From: an uncultured Gammaproteobacteria bacterium
GTDB taxonomy: Bacteria > Pseudomonadota > Gammaproteobacteria > Rariloculales > Rariloculaceae
Assembly: GCA_946887385.1 (NCBI GenBank)
Contig: CAMPKU010000228.1
Span: 1-6,759 of the forward strand
Length of the DNA stretch: 6,759 nucleotides
Direction: 5' to 3'
Position numbers and translations under genes: made by a program. Below, piece by piece: positions 1 to 6,759 of this stretch (position 1 is its first letter; every line of letters starts with the position of its first letter). The notes below the pieces were generated by a model, which saw only the letters and a list, made by a program, of their open reading frames with translations, was not told the origin of the DNA and did not search any database.

Positions 1-461
1 GCGTAACGGTGCGCGTCACGCAAGCTGCGGCGCTCTATCCCGGCTGCGACGTGAGCGGCCCGTTCGAGCACATCCTGCAAGCAAAGATGAGCATTCACTA
101 CAACGTGGCGGCCGCCCTCGTTCACGCCGATTTCGCGGAGCGCAACTACGTGCCGCAGCAAAATCCCGCAGTGCAGGCGCTCGCCAAGCGCGTGACAGTG
201 GAGATCGACGCCGCCTACACGAGCGCGTTTCCCGCCAAGCAAGGCGCTGCCGTCGTCGTCCGCACGCGCGGCGGCGCCACGCTCGAGCAGAGCGCAGACA
301 ACCTCGAGGCCACGGATTCCGACGGCGTGCACGAACGCTTCTTCTCGGCTGCCGGCGAATGCCTGGGCAGCGACCGCGCGCGCGAGCTCGATGCACTGAT
401 CGGCACGTTCGAAGCGTGCACCGACGCACGCGAGCTCGGCCGGCTCGTGCGGAAGAGCTGA
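1..461 (+). CDS. MmgE/PrpD family protein, C-terminal part (5' end outside window)
   Basis: The reading frame is open from the window edge (first full codon at 3) to TGA at 459-461, so only about the last 152 residues are seen. The text matches the C-terminal domain of the MmgE/PrpD family: a YPGCD...GPFEHILQAKMSIHYNVA stretch near the start, then PAVQALAKRVTVEID, then FPAKQGAAVVVRTRGG, and a helical tail. Known members include 2-methylcitrate dehydratase, cis-aconitate decarboxylase and iminodisuccinate epimerase, all acting on di- or tricarboxylic acids in the cytoplasm. The reaction here cannot be assigned because the catalytic N-terminal part is missing. The GTG at 9 is only the first possible start inside the window; homologous sequence begins before it. 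The stop lies one base before the livH start, so the two are probably cotranscribed and translationally coupled, which links this enzyme to the importer's substrate. Family assignment is by recognition of conserved text and is confident; function is open. Confidence 0.88.
   Translation, partial: VTVRVTQAAALYPGCDVSGPFEHILQAKMSIHYNVAAALVHADFAERNYVPQQNPAVQALAKRVTVEIDAAYTSAFPAKQGAAVVVRTRGGATLEQSADNLEATDSDGVHERFFSAAGECLGSDRARELDALIGTFEACTDARELGRLVRKS
451..457 (+). promoter_or_regulatory. Ribosome binding site of livH
   Basis: GGAAGAG lies 5 bases before the GTG at 463, inside the last codons of the MmgE/PrpD gene. It supports the GTG start and coupled translation of the two genes. Confidence 0.55.
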
Positions 462-462
462 C

Positions 463-1422
463 GTGACGGCCGCGCAGCACGTCGAAAATTTTCTGCAACT
501 ACTGTCAGCCGGGCTGCTGACGGGCGTCATCTACGGCCTCATGTGCGTGGGGCTATCGGTGATTTTCGGCGTCATGCGCGTCATCAACTTCGCGCAGGGC
601 GAATTCATGATGCTCGGCATGTACTTCGCGCTTTACGCCTTCGGCGCGCTCGGCTTGGCCGCGGCGTTCGGCGACGTCGTGGCGCCGTTCGTGGCCGCCG
701 TGCTCGCGGGGCCCGCCATCTTCATCGTCGGAGTCGTGCTGCACAAACTGCTCGTGAGCCGCGTAACGGGCGTCGGCAGCGTTGCGCTGCAGGGCGAAGG
801 TCATTACGCGCAGCTGATTCTCACGCTCGGCATCTCGCTGGTTCTTTCGAACGGCGGCCTCGTCGTGTTCGGCTCCGCACCCGTGTCGATCTCGACGCCG
901 TTGTCATCGAGCCCATGGATCGTCGGCCCGTTGTGGGGCGAGGACGTGTTGCTCTTCATCAACCAAGGGCAGGCCGTCGCAGCGGTCATCGCGATCGCCG
1001 TTATCGTGGGATTTTCGCTGCTGATGGGCCGCTCGCGGCTCGGCCGGTCGCTGCGCGCGGCCGCGGACAATCCGCGCGCCGCCATCTACATGGGAATCGA
1101 CGTGGACCGCGCCTACCGGCTCGCGTTCGGCTTCGGCGTGGGCGTCACGGCTATCGGCGGCGGCCTGCTGGCTTCGAGCTATCCGTTCCAACCGTACGTG
1201 GGCCTCGAATATGTCATCGTCATGTACGCGGGCGTCGTGCTCGGCGGCTTGGGCAGCTTGCGCGGCGCATTCTTCGGCGGCCTCACGATCGGCCTGGTGC
1301 AGCAGCTTTCGGCCCTGTTTCTGCCGAATCAACTCCAGAACACCGCCATCTTCGTGGTGTTTCTGCTGATCATTTTGCTGAAGCCGGACGGCTTGTTCGG
1401 CACCGCGACCCGTCGAGCCTAG
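463..1422 (+). CDS. livH: HAAT-family ABC transporter permease, LivH type
   Basis: Inner-membrane permease subunit of a branched-chain amino acid/amide-type ABC importer; with LivM it forms the translocation path. The 319-residue length is normal to slightly long for LivH. The hallmark INFAQGEFMMLG sits at residues 41-52 after a first hydrophobic segment (about 13-35). Hydrophobic segments then follow throughout. The cytoplasmic coupling loop, SRLGRSLRAAADNPRAA, is at about 191-207. The conserved C-terminal VVLGGLGSLRGAFFGG is at about 258-271 and PDGLFG at 308-313. A somewhat long polar loop at residues 99-117 precedes the TLGISLVLSN segment. The GTG start is chosen because a GGAAGAG box precedes it and the protein then begins just ahead of the first membrane segment. 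It lies 1 base after the MmgE/PrpD stop and 3 bases before livMG. Substrate is unknown; the Liv name denotes the family, not proven leucine transport. Confidence 0.93.
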   Translation: MTAAQHVENFLQLLSAGLLTGVIYGLMCVGLSVIFGVMRVINFAQGEFMMLGMYFALYAFGALGLAAAFGDVVAPFVAAVLAGPAIFIVGVVLHKLLVSRVTGVGSVALQGEGHYAQLILTLGISLVLSNGGLVVFGSAPVSISTPLSSSPWIVGPLWGEDVLLFINQGQAVAAVIAIAVIVGFSLLMGRSRLGRSLRAAADNPRAAIYMGIDVDRAYRLAFGFGVGVTAIGGGLLASSYPFQPYVGLEYVIVMYAGVVLGGLGSLRGAFFGGLTIGLVQQLSALFLPNQLQNTAIFVVFLLIILLKPDGLFGTATRRA

Positions 1423-1425
1423 CGC

Positions 1426-3213
<1,788 letters not shown>

Positions 3214-3216
3214 CCG

Positions 3217-3801
3217 TTACTCCTGCGGCAACACGGACTCGAAGTCGAAGTTCAAATCCTCCTCCGTGACGACGGGCGGCGTGTACGGCTTCGTGAAGGC
3301 CGCGTGACAGCCGTCGCACGCCGCGCGCAAACGCATACCGGCCTCGCGCAGCGACGCCTCGTCCTCGGCTGCGATGAGCGCCGCCGCCGCCATCTCGGCC
3401 ACTTCGGCTTGCGCCAAGAACGTATCGAAGCTCTGCCAGATCGCCGGCAGCGCAATCGTCGGCGGGTCGAGTACCGTCGCGTCGTAGCGATCCGTGGTGG
3501 GCGGGAACAGGTGCGGAAAAGCCAGCAGCATCGCCTCGATCGCCGTCGCGTCTTCGCGTAGCGCCGCGGCATCGATCGATTCGCCCGTGACGAAGGCGTC
3601 GATGGGCCGCATCAGGCGCTCGAGCTCGAGCATCAGCAGCCGGCGCGCCTCGATGACCTCGTCGGGCTCGGTGAGACCCGTCCATCCGGCGCCGGACGGT
3701 ACCTGCGCCGCGACGAGCGAGACGCGTTCTGCGGGCGGCTCGGTGCACGCGACCGCCATGGTGATCGAGAACGCCCCCATCAGCATGCGGGCTCGACGCA
3801 T
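3217..3801 (-). CDS. Cytochrome c'/c556-type haem protein, probable lipoprotein
   Basis: A 194-residue exported protein. The N-terminus is a short signal peptide with basic residues (R2, R3, R5), a hydrophobic core and MAVA-C at 15-19, which fits the lipoprotein cleavage pattern though the usual Leu at -3 is Ala. The mature part is mainly helical and ends with the c-type haem site CDGCH at 162-166, close to the C-terminus, as in the four-helix cytochrome c'/c556 family (Cytochrom_C_2). An EARRLLMLELERLM stretch at 51-64 resembles helix 1 of that family, and M57 is a candidate axial ligand. The PAIWQSFDTF segment matches the family's conserved W...F region. The likely role is periplasmic electron transfer; redox partners are unknown. 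A 28-residue acidic tail follows the haem site. The ATG at 3799-3801 has an excellent ribosome site. The gene is convergent to livMG (3 bases between stops) and divergent from livF, so it is not part of the transporter transcript. Confidence 0.87.
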   Translation of the reverse strand: MRRARMLMGAFSITMAVACTEPPAERVSLVAAQVPSGAGWTGLTEPDEVIEARRLLMLELERLMRPIDAFVTGESIDAAALREDATAIEAMLLAFPHLFPPTTDRYDATVLDPPTIALPAIWQSFDTFLAQAEVAEMAAAALIAAEDEASLREAGMRLRAACDGCHAAFTKPYTPPVVTEEDLNFDFESVLPQE

Positions 3802-3808
3802 CGCACTG

Positions 3809-3817
3809 CCTCCTCCT
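3809..3817 (-). promoter_or_regulatory. Strong ribosome binding site of the cytochrome gene
   Basis: On the minus strand this reads AGGAGGAGG, 7 bases before the ATG at 3801-3799. It is the strongest Shine-Dalgarno match in the window and fixes the start, ruling out longer minus-strand readings. Confidence 0.8.
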
Positions 3818-3850
3818 GCCTTCCGCCATGGTGTTGGGAATCGCCGGCGT

Positions 3851-3861
3851 CTGCAATGCAG
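3851..3861. repeat. Short palindrome in the divergent intergenic region
   Basis: CTGCA-A-TGCAG is a perfect 5+5 bp inverted repeat with a one-base centre, lying between the divergent cytochrome and livF genes. It could be a regulator half-site pair, but a repeat this short may be chance. Confidence 0.25.
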
Positions 3862-3919
3862 GCTGTGCGCGGCGACGCCGCAGTTGGCTTCGACCGTGCG
3901 GGCCGCAGACGGGCTCGGC

Positions 3920-3925
3920 TAGAAT
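3920..3925 (+). promoter_or_regulatory. Possible -10 box of a livF promoter
   Basis: TAGAAT matches the sigma70 -10 consensus at 5 of 6 positions and would place the transcript start about 14 bases before the livF GTG. No good -35 hexamer is seen at 16-18 bases upstream, and there is no TGn extension, so the call is weak. Some promoter is expected here because the antisense cytochrome gene separates livF from livMG. Confidence 0.35.
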
Positions 3926-3945
3926 GCAAAGAAAAAGGGCCGCAA

Positions 3946-4653
3946 GTGCTCGAGATCGAATCGCTGGAAGTCGGTTACGGCAGCGTGCCGGTGCTGCACG
4001 GCGTGCGCCTGCGCGTGGGCGACGGCGAATTCGTCTCGGTCGTGGGACCGAACGGCGCCGGCAAAACCACCCTCTTCAACACGATTTCGGGGTTGGTGCC
4101 GGCCACGGTCGGCACGATCCGCTTCGGTAGCGTCGATTTGCTCGCGCTGCCGGCCGCGCGCCGCGCGCATCTCGGCATCGCCCACGTGCCCGAGGGCCGG
4201 CAGGTTTTTCCTTCCCTCAGCGTGCGCGAGAACCTCGAGATGGGCGCCTACACGGCCGCCGGCCGAGCGGCCTGGCCGCGCACGCTGGAGCGCGTGTACG
4301 CGTGGTTCCCGCGGCTCGCGGAGCGCAGCCGCCAGCTCGCGGGCACCTTGTCCGGCGGCGAGCAGCAGATGCTCGCGATCTCCCGCGGCCTGGCTTCGGA
4401 GCCGAAGCTTTTGATGCTCGACGAGCCGTCGATGGGTTTGTCTCCCGCGATCGCCGACGAGATCTTCGAGCGCATCGTCTCGATTCACCGCGACGCCAAG
4501 TTGAGTGTGTTGCTCGTCGAGCAGCGCGTAGCCGAAGCGCTTCATTTCGCGGACCGCGCATACGTGCTCGAGAACGGCCGCGTGATCCTCGAAGGCACGC
4601 ACGACACGCTGAAGAACGACGATCGGATTCGGCGCGCTTACCTTGGGATGTAG
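3946..4653 (+). CDS. livF: HAAT-family ABC transporter ATP-binding protein, LivF type
   Basis: Second cytoplasmic ATPase of the importer, partner of the LivG domain in the fused protein. From the GTG at 3946 it is 235 residues, the usual LivF size. Walker A GPNGAGKTT is at 34-42. The LivF-typical VPEGRQVFPSLSVRENL is at 81-97. The signature LSGGE is canonical at 135-139, and Walker B LLMLDEPSMGL covers about 155-165. The switch position reads VEQ (191-193), Gln in place of His as is usual in LivF, followed by ADRAYVLENG. The GTG is preferred over the in-frame ATG at 3856 because AAAAAGGG lies 6 bases before it and family sequence (LEIESLEVGYG) begins immediately; the extra 30 residues resemble nothing and would span the likely promoter. 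It is split from livMG by the reverse-strand cytochrome gene and followed 30 bases later by the cysteine-rich lipoprotein gene, probably on the same transcript. Confidence 0.93.
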   Translation: MLEIESLEVGYGSVPVLHGVRLRVGDGEFVSVVGPNGAGKTTLFNTISGLVPATVGTIRFGSVDLLALPAARRAHLGIAHVPEGRQVFPSLSVRENLEMGAYTAAGRAAWPRTLERVYAWFPRLAERSRQLAGTLSGGEQQMLAISRGLASEPKLLMLDEPSMGLSPAIADEIFERIVSIHRDAKLSVLLVEQRVAEALHFADRAYVLENGRVILEGTHDTLKNDDRIRRAYLGM

Positions 4654-4683
4654 TAGCCGCTCGAGCCGAGCAGGAGACTCACG

Positions 4684-5481
4684 ATGCTGCAACGCCCTTT
4701 GCTTCCCGCCCTGCTTGTGTGCGCCGCGGCCACGGCCTGCGACGGCAACGCGCAACCGGTGCAGGCTACGCTCCTGACGAGCGTGTCGCCTGCGCATTGT
4801 GTGGCTTCTCTCGCGGGCCGCACGGCAGCCGATCCGTTGCGCTGTCCCGGCGCGCTGCGCGCGGCCCTCGTACTCGCGGAAACGATCTGCCGCGAAGCCG
4901 GTGGCAAGCTCGCAGGCGCCGATCAAGGCTTGGTGTTCGCCATGGACGTGAACGACGACGGGCGCGACGAGCTCGCGTTCGACCTCGAAGGCAACGCGAG
5001 CTGCGAGGACGCGTGGAGCGTGTTCTCGTGCGGCAGCCTCGGCTGCCCAAAAGCGCTGTATGAGCTGCGCGACGGCGAGTGGGCGGTCATCGGCCAACTC
5101 TCGGCAACGGTGCCCGAGGAAGTGACGCTTGCGCCCCGGGCTGCTCGCGACGGGTACCGCACGCTCGAGGTCTGCGCGCCGCAAGATTGCACCGAGCGCT
5201 GGATATACGAATGGCTCGGCACAGCCTACGACGCCACGCGCGTCGAGGTGCGCGGCGCGCGCGTCGACGTCGCAGGCTCGATCCACGGCCTCTACTCGCT
5301 CGTGGCGGCCACTACCGTGAGCGCGGCACCCGCGGCCGGCGCGCCCGAAGTCGGCCGCTACGACATGGGCACCGACGTGGCGATCCTCGGCACGCTCGAA
5401 GGCGGCGAGTATTACTACGTGTCGCCGTGCAACGCGTGCGAGAGCGGGTTCGTGCCGAAGGCGGCCGTGGCCGTTCGCTAG
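4684..5481 (+). CDS. Cysteine-rich predicted lipoprotein with SH3-like C-terminus, function unknown
   Basis: I do not recognise a named family for the whole 265-residue protein. A hydrophobic N-terminus ends in AATA-C at 15-19, which fits a lipoprotein signal; Asp follows the Cys, which in E. coli favours retention at the inner membrane. Signal peptidase I cleavage after NA at 22-23 is the alternative. The mature chain has ten further cysteines (39, 54, 69, 107, 116, 121, 164, 169, 249, 252), an even number consistent with disulfides in the periplasm. Residues 88-96 read DVNDDGRDE, an EF-hand-like or FG-GAP-like acidic loop that could bind calcium. The last 40 or so residues (GTDVAILGTLEGGEYYYV, then C..C and GFVPKAAV) resemble a bacterial SH3-like fold. 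The ATG has AGGAG at 4672-4676, 7 bases upstream. Its place 30 bases after livF and just before the binding-protein gene suggests a periplasmic accessory role, but this is only context. Confidence 0.8.
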   Translation: MLQRPLLPALLVCAAATACDGNAQPVQATLLTSVSPAHCVASLAGRTAADPLRCPGALRAALVLAETICREAGGKLAGADQGLVFAMDVNDDGRDELAFDLEGNASCEDAWSVFSCGSLGCPKALYELRDGEWAVIGQLSATVPEEVTLAPRAARDGYRTLEVCAPQDCTERWIYEWLGTAYDATRVEVRGARVDVAGSIHGLYSLVAATTVSAAPAAGAPEVGRYDMGTDVAILGTLEGGEYYYVSPCNACESGFVPKAAVAVR

Positions 5482-5502
5482 CTGAAGAAACGTCCTCGCG
5501 GT

Positions 5503-5530
5503 TTGCCGCCCTGCGTCGAGCCCGTATGAT
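5503..5530 (+). promoter_or_regulatory. Sigma70-like promoter of the substrate-binding protein gene
   Basis: TTGCCG (5503-5508, 4 of 6 matches) and TATGAT (5525-5530, 5 of 6) are separated by 16 bases. This predicts a start near 5537 and a leader of about 30 bases before the ATG at 5567. It would let the binding protein be made in excess over the membrane parts, as is common for ABC importers. Confidence 0.55.
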
Positions 5531-5547
5531 GGCCCTTGACTCGACGC
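5513..5547. repeat. Inverted repeat straddling the -10 box, possible operator
   Basis: GCGTCGAG (5513-5520) and CTCGACGC (5540-5547) are perfect 8 bp reverse complements, 19 bases apart. The predicted -10 box lies between them. The arms are placed where a bound repressor would block the polymerase, and the arm centres are 27 bp apart. It is not followed by a T run and does not look like a terminator. Confidence 0.45.
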
Positions 5548-5566
5548 GAATCACATTGGGGGATCG

Positions 5567-6759
5567 ATGAGAGTTTCCGCCGTCTCGTGGCTGGCCGGCA
5601 TCGCGGCTGGCGCTCTCTTCGGCGCAAGCGTGCAGGCGCAAGCGCCAGCGCCCGCCCCCGTCAAAATCGCCGCCATCGTGCCGCTCTCGGGGCCGTGGGC
5701 CAAGCAAGGCCGCGTCATGGAGATCGCGGCGCGAGTGGCCGTGGAACACATCAACCGCGATGGCGGCATCAAGTCGCTCGGCGGCGCACCGCTCGAGCTC
5801 GTGGTGTTCGACACGGGCGACAGCGTCGAACGCTCGAAGAATGCGGCGCAGCGCATGGTTGCCGAGCACCCGGATCTCGTCGGTGCCACGGGCGCGTACT
5901 TGAGCTCGTTCACGTTGGCCGTTTCCGAGGTCACCGAGCGCGCCGAGTTGCCGTTGCTCACGCTTTCGTATTCCGATCTGCTGACGAGCCGCGGCTTCAA
6001 ATACATCTTCCAGAGCTCGGCGGACGGCGTGCGCTTGGCCGAGGAGTCGATGCCCGTGTTGCTCGACCTCGCGGCAAGCCAAGGCGCGAAGCGCCCGACG
6101 CGCGTCGGCATCGTCATGGACAGCACCGCGGCTTCCGTCGCGTTCGTAAAGCCGATGAAGGAGAGCGGCCTGCTCGAGAAACTGGGGTTACCCATCGTCG
6201 TGGATGAAACCTTCACGCCGCCGCTCGCGAATGCCACACCTCTCATTCAGCGCGTACGCGCCACGCGCCCGGACTTTTTGTTTCTGATGCCCACGGCGAT
6301 CTCCGACACGGCGCTGCTCGTGCAGAAGCTCAATGAGTTCGGTCTTGGGCGCGGCCGTTTGCCCACCGTGTCGAACGGCGCCGCCATGGGCGACCCCGAC
6401 GTGCTCGCGAACGTGCCGGCCGAGCAGCTCGAGGGCATCATGACGGTGGTCGCCAACTGGGGCGTGAAAGGCCAAGAGGCGCTCGCGGCCGAGCTCAACG
6501 CGCGCACCGGCGAGCCGTGGCTCGTGCAGCACGTGCTCTGCGCGTACGGCCACATCCAAATTCTCGCCGCGGGCCTGGAGCTCGCCGGCGAGCGCGATCG
6601 GCGCGCGCTCGGTGAGGCGCTGCACCGGCTCGACACCACCGAGGGGCCGGCCCAGTACTTCACGGGCGGCCGCGTGCGTTTCGACGAGCGCGGCCGCCGC
6701 GTCGATGCGAGCTTGCTGGTCGTGCAGTGGCAAGACGGCAAGGCCGTCACGGTGCACCC
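5567..6759 (+). CDS. HAAT-family ABC transporter periplasmic substrate-binding protein (3' end outside window)
   Basis: The frame is open from ATG at 5567 to the window edge, giving 397 residues without a stop; the family is usually about 380-430 residues, so little is missing. Residues 1-24 are a signal peptide ending SVQA, then an Ala/Pro-rich stretch to about 31. The mature protein begins with the type I periplasmic-binding pattern: VKIAAIVPLSGPWAKQG (32-48), then an ARVAVEHINRDGGI helix, and VGATGAYLSSFTLAVSEVTE (105-124), whose S113-S114 lie where related proteins contact the ligand. TLSYSD (132-137) and a YIFQSS segment follow. This is the Peripla_BP_6 (Leu/Ile/Val-binding-like) fold. 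It captures the solute and delivers it to LivH/LivM. A GGGGGA box precedes the start by 3 bases. The gene has its own promoter and probable operator. Its place last, after livF and the lipoprotein gene, is less common than first. The ligand cannot be assigned from sequence. Confidence 0.92.
   Translation, partial: MRVSAVSWLAGIAAGALFGASVQAQAPAPAPVKIAAIVPLSGPWAKQGRVMEIAARVAVEHINRDGGIKSLGGAPLELVVFDTGDSVERSKNAAQRMVAEHPDLVGATGAYLSSFTLAVSEVTERAELPLLTLSYSDLLTSRGFKYIFQSSADGVRLAEESMPVLLDLAASQGAKRPTRVGIVMDSTAASVAFVKPMKESGLLEKLGLPIVVDETFTPPLANATPLIQRVRATRPDFLFLMPTAISDTALLVQKLNEFGLGRGRLPTVSNGAAMGDPDVLANVPAEQLEGIMTVVANWGVKGQEALAAELNARTGEPWLVQHVLCAYGHIQILAAGLELAGERDRRALGEALHRLDTTEGPAQYFTGGRVRFDERGRRVDASLLVVQWQDGKAVTVH

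Noticed and set aside
3856..3945. Upstream ATG start for livF adding 30 residues
   Set aside because: The added residues do not match the LivF family and the region contains the likely promoter; the GTG at 3946 has a ribosome site and gives the normal LivF length.
3919..5286. 455-codon minus-strand open frame opposite livF and the lipoprotein gene
   Set aside because: The translation is low-complexity Arg/Ala/His-rich text with no recognisable motif, and the plus strand holds two supported genes.
5498..5509. GCGG-TTTG-CCGC hairpin after the lipoprotein gene as a terminator
   Set aside because: The stem is only 4 bp with no following T run, and it overlaps the predicted -35 box.

Overview
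The window is a GC-rich, almost gap-free bacterial segment. Strong third-position G/C bias, GTG starts next to ATG starts, Shine-Dalgarno boxes, sigma70-like promoter elements, lipoprotein signals and a c-type cytochrome all suggest a proteobacterium, probably beta or gamma. The sequence does not fix the lineage more closely.

The central theme is one ABC importer of the HAAT (Liv, branched-chain amino acid/amide/carboxylate) family. Region 1 (1-461) is the 3' end of an MmgE/PrpD-family enzyme. One base later comes livH (463-1422), the first permease subunit. Three bases after that is a single 595-residue gene (1426-3213) that fuses the second permease (LivM) to the first ATPase (LivG). Region 2 (3217-3801) is a gene on the opposite strand for a cytochrome c'/c556-type haem protein, probably a lipoprotein. 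It sits convergently, 3 bases from the livMG stop, and splits the transporter operon. Region 3 resumes on the plus strand. A 144-base divergent intergenic region carries a possible promoter. It is followed by livF (3946-4653), the second ATPase, then a cysteine-rich predicted lipoprotein with an SH3-like C-terminus (4684-5481). After an 85-base gap with a good sigma70-like promoter inside an 8+8 bp inverted repeat comes the periplasmic substrate-binding protein (5567 to the window edge, C-terminus cut off).

Together LivH, LivM-LivG, LivF and the binding protein make a complete importer. The binding protein captures a solute in the periplasm, LivH/LivM form the channel, and LivG/LivF power it. 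The substrate cannot be read from sequence. The tightly coupled MmgE/PrpD enzyme hints at an organic acid or related catabolic substrate rather than plain leucine, but this is inference.

The most notable points are the LivM-LivG fusion, a non-canonical ABC signature loop in its LivG half that predicts an asymmetric ATPase pair, the antisense cytochrome gene inside the operon, the uncharacterised cysteine-rich lipoprotein, and the operator-like repeat at the binding-protein promoter. I see no RNA genes, mobile elements, CRISPR arrays or convincing terminators.
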